From Bacteroidales bacterium (lineage in GTDB: Bacteria > Bacteroidota > Bacteroidia > Bacteroidales > UBA4417): a stretch of DNA of 64,000 nucleotides. The notes under the pieces were generated by a model. It had not been told where the DNA came from and did not search any database. It saw only the letters and a program-made list of their open reading frames with translations. A program made the position numbers and the translations under genes. The stretch lies in contig JADJHD010000007.1 in the NCBI GenBank assembly GCA_016707705.1, positions 186,001-250,000 of the forward strand, in the 5' to 3' direction. Shown here piece after piece: positions 1-7,333 of the stretch. The number at the start of each line of letters is the position of its first letter. The stretch's first letter is position 1.

Positions 1-669
1 GATTTGTACTTTTCAGGAATACGGATTATTAATAAAAGCATTCCCTTTGATCAATCGCAATTTGGAAGTATCTTATACTTCTACAATAAAATGAAAAGGC
101 TGGTAAGAATTGAAACTTTCAATAAATCAAAAGGCGAATTAATTTTAAAATCTGTTTTTACATATGATAAAAAAGGAAGAATTACAAAAGAGCGTTGCTA
201 CATAGTTCAGTTTGGTCAAATCACAGGAGTCTCTGAACTAAAACATACCTATACTGGTAATGTTGAAATTACTATTGAATCAACTAATCCAGAAGATGAT
301 TATACAAATTACATTCTTACAACATATGATGCAAGACAAAGACCTATAGAGACTAAATCGGTAAACTCTACTATAAAAAGTTGTTACTGGTTCAAGTGCG
401 TTTATGATGAAAATGATTTGTTAATTAATAAGTACTTGCTTGATGAATCTGGCCAAACAACCCGTATTATTGAGCATAAGTCCAATAATGAAAAAGGAGC
501 GACACCATCTTTCAATAGTTTTTCACAGCACTTAGATTATATTAAAGATGATATCTTTACGTATAATGAAAAAGGACACTGGCTAAGTCAACTCGTCTTA
601 CTAAACGGCAAACCATCTAAATATCATGAAAGGACTATTGAGTATTATTATCAAACATTATTTGAATAA
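1..669 (+). CDS. YD-repeat-like hypothetical protein, 5'-partial
   Basis: The reading frame is open from base 1, so the gene very probably starts upstream of the window; the TTG at position 4 is only the first possible start codon inside it. The visible 220 residues carry repeated short beta-hairpin motifs of the form (T/V)YD-x2-G/D: VFTYDKKGRI, LTTYDARQRP, KCVYDENDLL and IFTYNEKGHW. These resemble the YD/RHS-like beta repeats of surface or secreted Bacteroidota proteins. No catalytic motif, membrane segment or sorting domain is visible. Codon choice is AT-rich like the next 5 kb and unlike the rest of the window. The function is unknown; the call rests only on the repeat pattern. Confidence 0.55.
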   Translation, partial: DLYFSGIRIINKSIPFDQSQFGSILYFYNKMKRLVRIETFNKSKGELILKSVFTYDKKGRITKERCYIVQFGQITGVSELKHTYTGNVEITIESTNPEDDYTNYILTTYDARQRPIETKSVNSTIKSCYWFKCVYDENDLLINKYLLDESGQTTRIIEHKSNNEKGATPSFNSFSQHLDYIKDDIFTYNEKGHWLSQLVLLNGKPSKYHERTIEYYYQTLFE

Positions 670-859
670 ACTGTATGCATTCTCCCAACGCTGTTTTTAA
701 CGCAACAACTTTAAAGAATACAATAATGACTTTACTCACAAAATTTAAACAACTCATGAAATTATCTTACTTCGATGAGAAATAATTAAAAAATAACTGA
801 TATAGAATATTCTTACATGTGATCTTTCACCAACAACTTAACATCAATCCTATTGAGCA

Positions 860-1528
860 ATGTTAATCAGCAAATGCAAAGAGCTTATTAGCGAATTTGA
901 AAATAAAAGCATATTCTATGCCACACTCAGAGCCATATTGAGAAACATGGTATTTGTGTCTGAAGGTCGGTTACTTATTTTTGGAGATGCCGGCAAGATT
1001 TCAAAAGAAGAAACTGTTAATAACTTTTACATTTGTAAATATCCTGTTACACAAAAAGAATGGGTTGTTTTCTCGGGTGATAATCCAAGCGGTTTTAAAG
1101 GAGATGATTTACCTGTTGAAAATGTTTCATGGATTAGATGTAATGAGTTTTGCATCAAATTAGCCTCTATTACAGCTCTAAAATTTTCATTACCAACGGT
1201 TAACCAATGGCAATTTGCAGCTTATGGAGGAAATAATTCTAAAAGATTTACGTACTCAGGGAGCAATGATATTAATGAAGTTGCTTGGATATCTGCTAAT
1301 TCCAGTTCCACAAAGCCTGTTGGACTAAAGAAGCCAAATGAACTTGGCTTATATGATATGAGTGGAAATGTATGGGAATGGTGCTTGGATGATGTTGGTT
1401 ATCAAAAGGCAAGAATTGGTGGAAATTGGTCCATTTCAAAGTTTCTTTGTGTGCCGAGTTTTGTGAGTGAATACAGCAAAAGCTCTTTTAATTGTGATTT
1501 AGGTTTCAGGTTAGTGATTAATTGTTAA
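860..1528 (+). CDS. SUMF1/FGE-sulfatase-fold protein, non-catalytic
   Basis: The 222-aa product carries the formylglycine-generating-enzyme/SUMF1 fold (C-type-lectin-like). Landmarks in order are MVFVSEG near residue 30, FYICKYPVTQKEW near 55, LPVENVSWIRCNEFC near 85, FSLPTVNQWQFAAYGG near 108, GLYDMSGNVWEWCLDD near 160, GGNWS near 190 and the terminal LGFRLVI. The paired active-site cysteines of true FGE, which lie in the segment after the GGSW-like motif, are not seen, so sulfatase activation is unlikely. Proteins of this class often act as binding or scaffold domains. There is no signal peptide. It lies in an AT-rich region 190 bp after the preceding gene and reads in the same direction. 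The fold is confident; the role is not. Confidence 0.75.
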   Translation: MLISKCKELISEFENKSIFYATLRAILRNMVFVSEGRLLIFGDAGKISKEETVNNFYICKYPVTQKEWVVFSGDNPSGFKGDDLPVENVSWIRCNEFCIKLASITALKFSLPTVNQWQFAAYGGNNSKRFTYSGSNDINEVAWISANSSSTKPVGLKKPNELGLYDMSGNVWEWCLDDVGYQKARIGGNWSISKFLCVPSFVSEYSKSSFNCDLGFRLVINC

Positions 1529-1695
1529 TAATAATCCAAACATAAAAAATCTGCCGGCGCAGGGCTTCACACACCACTCCTGCACCAACTTTACGCTCCA
1601 CCCGGGGCACTAATAATGCGACGAACTCCTTAAAGTAGAGGTATTATTTAGCCATGATGTCGGATCCCCTTTTATCAAATTAAATGAGAAAAATT
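1529..1695. other. non-coding gap with a GC-rich patch
   Basis: No gene is seen here. A patch at about 1550-1612 is clearly richer in G and C than the AT-rich sequence on either side. It does not encode a recognisable peptide and shows no terminator-like hairpin. It may be a remnant of another insertion, but nothing in it proves this. Confidence 0.3.
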
Positions 1696-1848
1696 TTAAC
1701 TCAATTTCAACCGAACCCATCCCATTCGCCACTTTTTCGACAACTCATTCTTCTGAATCAAACGGTCACAATGGGTGTTCAATTCGTTTAACAAGGTTTC
1801 TTTATCACAATAAGATAGGAATTCAAAGAGTTCAGATAGACTTCTCAT
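1696..1848 (-). CDS. 50-aa hypothetical small protein
   Basis: The frame starts at an ATG (complement of 1846-1848) and ends at TAA (complement of 1696-1698). The product begins MRSLSELFEFLSYCDKE and ends KKWRMGWVRLKLS. It is a charged, probably helical peptide with a tryptophan-rich tail and no signal peptide. It lies 140 nt downstream of the S1/AlbA_2 gene on the same strand. A degenerate relative of its 3' half occurs at 5723-5767 with in-frame stops, where the readable remnant is IQLNED*GKWGMGWV. The partial repetition suggests this was a real, mobile or duplicated small gene. I do not recognise the family, and expression is unproven. Confidence 0.35.
   Translation of the reverse strand: MRSLSELFEFLSYCDKETLLNELNTHCDRLIQKNELSKKWRMGWVRLKLS
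1714..1758. repeat. imperfect direct repeat, copy A
   Basis: These 45 nt match 5723-5767 at 34 of 45 positions without gaps; the first 14 bases are identical. Both copies are in the same orientation and flank the S1/AlbA_2 gene. Copy A lies inside the 50-aa minus-strand ORF. The repeat may mark an insertion or duplication boundary. Confidence 0.5.
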
Positions 1849-1988
1849 AAGGCTTTTCCTTATTATAGTCTGGGAAAGATGAGAAGTTTGAAAAAAGAAA
1901 TTACTCTACAGTTTTTGTTTTGCAATTAGTTTAGAATCAAAATTTGATTTCTTGGTATTAGACAAATTCTTTTGTTGAAATTACTGAA

Positions 1989-4900
1989 CTATGAATTAGA
2001 ATTATTAAACCGCCATTTAAAATATTCAATCAACTCCTTGCCTTCTAATTTTACTGAGGATGAATGTCTCCTAATATAAAAATCAGAAGATTTTGAACCC
2101 GCTTCATTTTTCATAAGAAAAACTTCTTCATTTGAAGCATCCACTTCTATTATTAATATGTCTTTATACTCAATTGACTCGAATTTAATTTTGAGTAACC
2201 CAAAGAAGGAGCTTCCAATATATGAAGTAATGTATTCATCTAGCCTTTTACCCATTTCATCTTTACTTTGAGCACCAATTTCGCTATAATCGTGATCAAT
2301 CCCAATTATTTCACCATCATCATTAATTCCAATGTAAAGCGTACCCCCTTTAGAATTAGCAAATGCAACTAAAGTTTTCATTGCACTATGTGTTATTCTT
2401 TTCTTTGCGTTATTACCTACTAATGCGTCTATCTCATCATTGGGTTTTTTTTGTGTTTGATTCTTCTGTAATTCATTTAATTTTTTTTGCTTTGAAGGAT
2501 CCAATATAGGCTTAATGAGTGTTGATTTAAATTCAACAGTCTCTGATTCTTCGTTAAATATTTTACTCCTAATTTGAGCAATTCTCTCTTTTAATTCTCT
2601 TTGCTTTCGTTCTTGTTCATTATCTGTTAAATCAAATACACCATCTTTCAAATATTGGTATACTATCCTTAAATTCTTTAAGACAAAATCATCGTCATAT
2701 TTTTCGGAAATTATGAGATTATTTGATAAAACAAATTTTGCTATCTTCTTTTGGTAATCAAATTCTTCTTTATCTTTTGATAATATGTAGCTCGTGAGAC
2801 TTTCAATTGAATCGTTTGATGTATTATTGAACTGCCTGAGAACGTCAAGAAAGAAAACAAGCCTAAACACAGAAGGATAGCTCTCAATTGATTTAGTATT
2901 TATTTCCAATTGTTCATGTAATTTGTTTGCCTTATCAATAATCTTATTTACAGCATCTATTGAATTATTTTCAATAGCGCATTCAATGTCTGATAAAATG
3001 TCGAAATAATTTATATAAGTGTTTAAGAAATAGGATCGACTTGATTGTATAGAAGAATAAAATAATTTGGCTAACTTTAAGTACTTGATTTTCCCTTCAT
3101 AATCATATTGCAAATCTGAAAAATATTCAAATATATGGCCGTTAATAAAATGACGCTTTTTATTTTCTGCATCAATATTCAGCATTAAAGAATCTTTCTT
3201 CTCGTACTGATAAAGTTCAGGAGCAAAGATTCTAAATTCAATGTTGTTATATTCATATTCAAACGGGGATCCCTTTAACTGTTTTAAACCAAGTTCCAAT
3301 TTATTATCAACACCTTTCTTAAGAACTTTGACATGGAATTCCTCTCCAATTTCAAATAATTGATTTAGCTGATTTTCAATAATAAAATAATCACTAATAT
3401 TCTTTCGATGAAGGAGACCTTCTCCAGCTACTGTTGTGATAAACAAACCATAAGTGTTTATTGCTTTTATTTTGCCTTTAAGGATATCTCCTACTTCTGT
3501 TTTATTTGTTATTTGATTCTCAAGCAAATAATTTTCCTCGGAGGGGTTACATTCACGAACAAGAATAATGTTAAAGTTATAAAATGATTCTACAATTCTC
3601 ACGCTAAGATCAATATCACAATCCATTTCTCCACAAAGCTTCAGCTTCTGTGATAGTATATATGAAAGAGGTAAAATACAATTAATTTGCTTGTATTCAC
3701 CAGTAAATCCAAATCTATGTTTTCTCAACAGTTTAACTACAATTATTTCATTGTCAATCTTGCGTTTATGCAATTTTTGCCATTCAATGTTATATTTCTT
3801 AAAGATTCCTTCGAAACTTTCGATTAGAATATTTGAGAAATAATTTAAGTTATGAATTTCTGATAAGAGGCTATCGCTTAATGAAATATTGACATTACTT
3901 TCATTATTTAAAATGTATGATAATCTAAGAAATTTCTTTTTATCGGCATCTGTTTGATAAAATAATGAAAGATATTTATAATATTCACTAAGAAACAGAT
4001 TTCTTCTGTTGGTCTCACGAAGCACATCAAGGATGAAAATTTCATAAATTACTAACTTCAGAAATCTATCAAGCTCATCCTTGCCTCTAAATACTTCTTT
4101 CTTATAATTCCCGATCATGAAATCGGTCTCTACATCATCATGCTTCAAATTTTGTTTTTGACTTTCAATTGCATTAAATAATAAATTAAGATTATATGAC
4201 GAACTTTCCCCGCTCCTCGACTCAACAATTATCGATCTAAGACAGATGAAAAGCTGTTCGAAGTCAACTAATTCAGTCTGATTAAATCTTAAGTAATAAG
4301 CTACAATTGGGATCTTGTTATTAAGTTTTATCGATTCCTCAACACCAAATCTGTTATCACGTATCATTTTGAACGATTCTTTCATGTGTGAATACTTCTC
4401 TATCAATCGTTCAGACTTGGTTTTTATATTCAATCTTGTTTCTGATTTTTTGAAACTATCCAGCAGGCCACTATTGAGTATCCAATTTTCAATTCTCAAT
4501 AAAAGATCAATAATGATAACTGCTTCTTTGTAATCGAACCGATCAATAACATCCAAAACTTTATTTGGTAATATTCTATTACAATAGGTTATTGCCCATA
4601 AAGAGCTTTTGGAATCATACTGTTTAAATAACTCCGTAATTTCTGGTTTCGAATCGTTCCTCAGTTCATGAAAGTATTTGGATATTACATAGTCATCGTT
4701 TATGATTATTTCCTCAATTTTAGCAAAATAAGAATCGAAAAAATCTACCTGCTCTAACCTCAAATAAGGACCAATTGATATTACTTTGCATTTTAAACTT
4801 TTAGGCTGAAATTTATGCCCAAATTGACTGGGAAGAGGAACCGTCTCATGAATACAACCATCTTCTCCTCGTAACTTAATGACCAACTTCGAGTCACCAC

Positions 4901-5369
4901 TTCTCAGAGTTGTCGTTTCAATTCCAATAAATTCAAAATCATAGTCTTTTCCCACTTCATAAATAGGGTGCCAATAATCAACGTTCCTCAATATTGGATG
5001 GCCATTTCTAAAACCAACGACTTCACATACCAGTTTTCTTTTTGTAAAGAGTGGTAATGACTGCCACTTAAAGCCATTTACATATATTTTCTCGGAAAAA
5101 CAATCCTCAACAATGATCATATTCCTTCCCTTTTCGATAAGTAACTCTATTATATCGAATTCGTAATATTCACCCAATCTATACTTTGGATGATACGGTT
5201 CAAAATATTCTTTTTGTCTAAGTTTATCGAAGCTTATTTCTCCTTCAATAACCTCACCGATAGTGAAACCATATTTCTTATATATTCTATAAGGGAGTGA
5301 AAAGACTCCGCCTCCTTCAAATTCAATTTTAATTTCTTGATCAGAGATTGAACTGATTTTTGCCTTCAT
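1989..5369 (-). CDS. S1/OB-domain protein with C-terminal Schlafen AlbA_2 domain
   Basis: This is an 1126-aa protein. The first ~230 residues are beta-rich, OB-like segments (for example EFEGGGVFSLPYRIYKKYG and ILRNVDYWHPIYEVGKDYDF), followed by a long helical region. An S1-type RNA-binding domain lies at about 622-700 (EVGDILKGKIKAINTYGLF, then GEGLLHRKNISDYF). The last ~190 residues form a Schlafen AlbA_2 domain: ESETVEFKST near 938, then VAFANSKGGTLYIGINDDG, IIGIDHD and FYIRRHSSSVKL. AlbA_2 domains bind nucleic acid or nucleotide, and in Schlafen relatives they cleave tRNA or RNA. The AT-rich setting beside a tRNA gene suggests an accessory, possibly defensive, gene. That role is inference. 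No partner enzyme is seen; only a 50-aa ORF follows. Confidence 0.8.
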   Translation of the reverse strand: MKAKISSISDQEIKIEFEGGGVFSLPYRIYKKYGFTIGEVIEGEISFDKLRQKEYFEPYHPKYRLGEYYEFDIIELLIEKGRNMIIVEDCFSEKIYVNGFKWQSLPLFTKRKLVCEVVGFRNGHPILRNVDYWHPIYEVGKDYDFEFIGIETTTLRSGDSKLVIKLRGEDGCIHETVPLPSQFGHKFQPKSLKCKVISIGPYLRLEQVDFFDSYFAKIEEIIINDDYVISKYFHELRNDSKPEITELFKQYDSKSSLWAITYCNRILPNKVLDVIDRFDYKEAVIIIDLLLRIENWILNSGLLDSFKKSETRLNIKTKSERLIEKYSHMKESFKMIRDNRFGVEESIKLNNKIPIVAYYLRFNQTELVDFEQLFICLRSIIVESRSGESSSYNLNLLFNAIESQKQNLKHDDVETDFMIGNYKKEVFRGKDELDRFLKLVIYEIFILDVLRETNRRNLFLSEYYKYLSLFYQTDADKKKFLRLSYILNNESNVNISLSDSLLSEIHNLNYFSNILIESFEGIFKKYNIEWQKLHKRKIDNEIIVVKLLRKHRFGFTGEYKQINCILPLSYILSQKLKLCGEMDCDIDLSVRIVESFYNFNIILVRECNPSEENYLLENQITNKTEVGDILKGKIKAINTYGLFITTVAGEGLLHRKNISDYFIIENQLNQLFEIGEEFHVKVLKKGVDNKLELGLKQLKGSPFEYEYNNIEFRIFAPELYQYEKKDSLMLNIDAENKKRHFINGHIFEYFSDLQYDYEGKIKYLKLAKLFYSSIQSSRSYFLNTYINYFDILSDIECAIENNSIDAVNKIIDKANKLHEQLEINTKSIESYPSVFRLVFFLDVLRQFNNTSNDSIESLTSYILSKDKEEFDYQKKIAKFVLSNNLIISEKYDDDFVLKNLRIVYQYLKDGVFDLTDNEQERKQRELKERIAQIRSKIFNEESETVEFKSTLIKPILDPSKQKKLNELQKNQTQKKPNDEIDALVGNNAKKRITHSAMKTLVAFANSKGGTLYIGINDDGEIIGIDHDYSEIGAQSKDEMGKRLDEYITSYIGSSFFGLLKIKFESIEYKDILIIEVDASNEEVFLMKNEAGSKSSDFYIRRHSSSVKLEGKELIEYFKWRFNNSNS

Positions 5370-5722
5370 AATATCGAATTTGATTTGGTATGAGATTGGC
5401 TACAAATGACTGCAATAATCTATCATCCAATTTTAGTACAATTATCAATACAATAATGAGAACTTAAATTATCTTTTCACATTCAATGCGTTTCGTCAAA
5501 TGAAAAAGTCACTTCATATACATGTGTTTTGATTATAGATGTAAGTAATTAATTAAGATATCACCGTAAACCTCATAAATTGAATGTTATTCATAATTGA
5601 TATGAAGTTAAAATTATTGAATTTGAAGAAAACTCTGCATACAGAACTAATAATCAAGACACTTCAGAATACGAGAACTCATCTGTTGACACCTATGTAT
5701 TTTATCGACATGAAAATAATCA

Positions 5723-5767
5723 AACCCATCCCATTCCCCACTTCCCTCAATCCTCATTCAACTGAAT
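5723..5767. repeat. imperfect direct repeat, copy B
   Basis: This is the partner of 1714-1758 (34/45 identical, same orientation). Read on the minus strand it is a decayed version of the C-terminal half of the 50-aa ORF, with stop codons in the aligned frame. Confidence 0.5.
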
Positions 5768-5790
5768 AAATCTGAGTATAACTGACTACT

Positions 5791-5812
5791 TTCGGAGACA
5801 ATTCGGAGACAA
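5791..5812. repeat. perfect 11-bp tandem repeat
   Basis: The unit TTCGGAGACAA occurs twice, directly adjacent. It lies about 57 nt from the 3' end of the tRNA-Lys gene, whose 3' end also contains GGAGACA, in the opposite orientation. It could be an arm-type recombinase site or chance. Confidence 0.5.
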
Positions 5813-5854
5813 AAAAGAAAACCACCGGTAAATACTATTGATTTACAGGTGGTT
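5810..5854 (-). terminator. intrinsic terminator of tRNA-Lys
   Basis: On the minus strand a stem AACCACC(T)GTAAAT / ATTTAC(C)GGTGGTT closes a 7-nt loop and is followed by TTCTTTTTT. It begins 14 nt after the discriminator base of the tRNA, so it is well placed to end the tRNA transcript. Confidence 0.75.
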
Positions 5855-5868
5855 ATGTTGATTTGGTG

Positions 5869-5941
5869 TCTCCCCGACAGGATTCGAACCTGTGACCCAT
5901 TGATTAAGAGTCAATTGCTCTACCAGCTGAGCTACGGAGAG
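5869..5941 (-). tRNA. tRNA-Lys (anticodon CTT)
   Basis: The 73-nt gene folds as a standard cloverleaf. The acceptor CTCTCCG pairs with CGGGGAG (one G-U), the D stem is GCTC/GAGC, and the anticodon stem ATTGA/TCAAT surrounds loop CTCTTAA, placing CTT at 34-36. The T arm is ACAGG-TTCGAAT-CCTGT and the discriminator is A. CCA is not encoded (CAC follows). A Bacteroidota-type promoter lies just upstream and a hairpin terminator just downstream, so it is a single-gene transcript. It marks the boundary between the AT-rich stretch (1-5868) and ordinary chromosome, consistent with tRNA genes serving as integration sites. Confidence 0.97.
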
Positions 5942-5952
5942 ATTTGGGTGTG

Positions 5953-5981
5953 CAAAAATAGTAAAAAAATCAATTTACCAA
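5953..5981 (-). promoter_or_regulatory. Bacteroidota promoter of tRNA-Lys
   Basis: On the minus strand TTG, 18 nt, then TATTTTTG matches the Bacteroidota sigma-A consensus (TTG at -33, TAnnTTTG at -7). The -7 element ends about 12 nt before the mature tRNA start. Confidence 0.7.
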
Positions 5982-6119
5982 GAACTTCGGGACGAAATTC
6001 AATATTTATCGTTCGGAAGATGCTTAAACTGCCACATTATCCTGGCATAGGTAAGATTTTTGGGGACAATAAAACTTTATTGAACTGCTGCCGTTATAGT
6101 TCAAACCAAAGTAATCCCA

Positions 6120-6905
6120 ATGAAAACCTCCCTCTTTTCTGTATTCCTGATTGCATTGATCTTCCTGGCTTCATGCCATAGCGCCGACCGCAGCGTCTCC
6201 TCCGAACCCATTCCTGTTCAGAAGGATGCAGTCTCAGTTCCTGATACCTCCACCCGAAAACTGATCAAGGAAGCTGATCTTAGCTTCGAAACTGAGGATA
6301 TTGAAGCCACTGCCATACAGATCAGATTAATGGCTACAGCACATAAAGCTTACCTGGCTGAAGAGAACCGCTTTGAATATGACAGTGAAAAGGGTTACAA
6401 TTTTACAGTCCGTGTTCCTGCTACCGACTTTGATAAGTTCATGCAGGAAGTGCTCACTCAGTGTAATGTTAAGAAGCTGAATAACAAATCAATCAGGGTG
6501 AATGATGTTACAGATGAGTATATTGATGTGGATGCCCGCCTCAAGGTGAAAAAGGAAACTGAAGCTCACTACCTGGAACTTCTGAAACAGGCACGCAATC
6601 TGGAAGAAACCGTTGAACTTGAGACTCAGCTCTCAAACCTCCGCACTGAAATTGAATCTGCTGAAGGCCGTATCAAGTTCCTTTCCAATCAGGTGGACTA
6701 CAGCACTATCCGCGTTGGATTCACCGAAAAGAAGGGCCTCTCCAACCGTTTCCTGAATGAGTTTACATCTGCCATAAAAGGTGGATGGCAGGTGTTCCTG
6801 AAAGTGATTATAGGCATCTCCTATCTCTGGGTCCTGATCGTGTTCTTCTTCCTTGGCAGATGGGGTTTCCTGAGGTATAGAAGGAGGAAAAAAGACAAAA
6901 GATAA
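6120..6905 (+). CDS. DUF4349 domain lipoprotein
   Basis: The 261-aa product starts with a lipoprotein signal peptide (MKTSLFSVFLIALIFLASC, lipobox LASC with Cys19). The body is the DUF4349 domain: RKLIKEADLSFETEDIEAT near 62, FTVRVPATDFDKF near 110, a coiled-coil stretch near 150-195 (EETVELETQLSNLRTEIESAEGR, here split as EETVELETQL and LRTEIESAEG), and VDYSTIRVGFTEK near 205. One transmembrane helix lies near 225-248, followed by a basic tail RYRRRKKDKR. The family is a common envelope protein of unknown function in Bacteroidota and Firmicutes. The start at 6120 is set by the signal peptide. The end of the gene runs into a simple tandem repeat. The family call is confident; the role is unknown. 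Confidence 0.85.
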   Translation: MKTSLFSVFLIALIFLASCHSADRSVSSEPIPVQKDAVSVPDTSTRKLIKEADLSFETEDIEATAIQIRLMATAHKAYLAEENRFEYDSEKGYNFTVRVPATDFDKFMQEVLTQCNVKKLNNKSIRVNDVTDEYIDVDARLKVKKETEAHYLELLKQARNLEETVELETQLSNLRTEIESAEGRIKFLSNQVDYSTIRVGFTEKKGLSNRFLNEFTSAIKGGWQVFLKVIIGISYLWVLIVFFFLGRWGFLRYRRRKKDKR

Positions 6906-6943
6906 GGAAAAAGACAAAAGATAAAAGGAAAAAGACAAAAGAA
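6886..6943. repeat. purine-rich tandem repeat, three copies
   Basis: Three near-identical units of GGAAAAA(A)GACAAAAGATAA lie head to tail at 6886-6905, 6906-6926 and 6927-6943. The first unit encodes the last codons and the stop of the DUF4349 gene. Units of this type expand by slippage. Confidence 0.75.
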
Positions 6944-7333
6944 TGTGAGGATGTGAAGTGCTGAGGATGGAGGAGCCAGAGGGGAGCCGTCATAGGGTTT
7001 AGATAAAGAGCTAATGTTTGAAGTGACGGGATGATAATTTGAAAATGCATCCGTCGGTTGGCGGATGAAAATGAATTTAAGTTTTCAATTTAATCCGTGT
7101 AGATCAGTTACATCAGTGTCATCTGTGTTCTATTTTTTGCTACTTGCAAAAATACAACCCACTAAAGCACTAGCCGCAACGAGCCTTGAACACTAACAAC
7201 TAAATACTAACAACTAACTACTCCTCCTTGCAAAAATCTGCCTCAGTAACCTTGAACTTTGAACTCCGAACCTTGAACCCCGAACACTAACCACTAACAA
7301 CTAATCCACTAACAACTAAAAACTAACAACTAC
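6944..7333. repeat. non-coding gap with ACTAACAACTA repeats
   Basis: No gene is seen between the DUF4349 repeat and the dipeptidyl peptidase stop codon. From about 7183 to 7332 the sequence is made of imperfect copies of CACTAACAACTAA and CCTTGAAC(C/T)CCGAAC, some fused. There are no unique spacers, so this is not a CRISPR array. It forms the 3' flank of the peptidase gene. Confidence 0.6.

Larger units (their letters stand above)
5370..5868. other. 500-bp non-coding gap between AlbA_2 gene and tRNA-Lys
   Basis: This gap is AT-rich and holds no convincing gene. It contains repeat copy B (5723-5767), a perfect 11-bp tandem duplication (5791-5812) and the tRNA terminator (5810-5854). The 61-codon frame at 5584-5769 has no family features and overlaps the repeat. 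No integrase is present. Confidence 0.6.

Noticed and set aside
860..1528. Diversity-generating retroelement target
   Set aside because: The fold fits, but no reverse transcriptase, template repeat or duplicated 3' end is present in the window.
1..5868. Complete integrated mobile element
   Set aside because: No integrase, transposase or mobilisation gene is visible and no exact copy of the tRNA 3' end is found upstream; only part of any element could be in view.
5849..6181. 110-codon plus-strand ORF across the tRNA-Lys gene
   Set aside because: It runs through a certain tRNA and into the DUF4349 signal-peptide region in another frame; no protein-like features.
7183..7332. Repeat cluster resembling a CRISPR array
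   Set aside because: Units are imperfect, interleaved and lack unique spacers of constant length; no cas genes are near.
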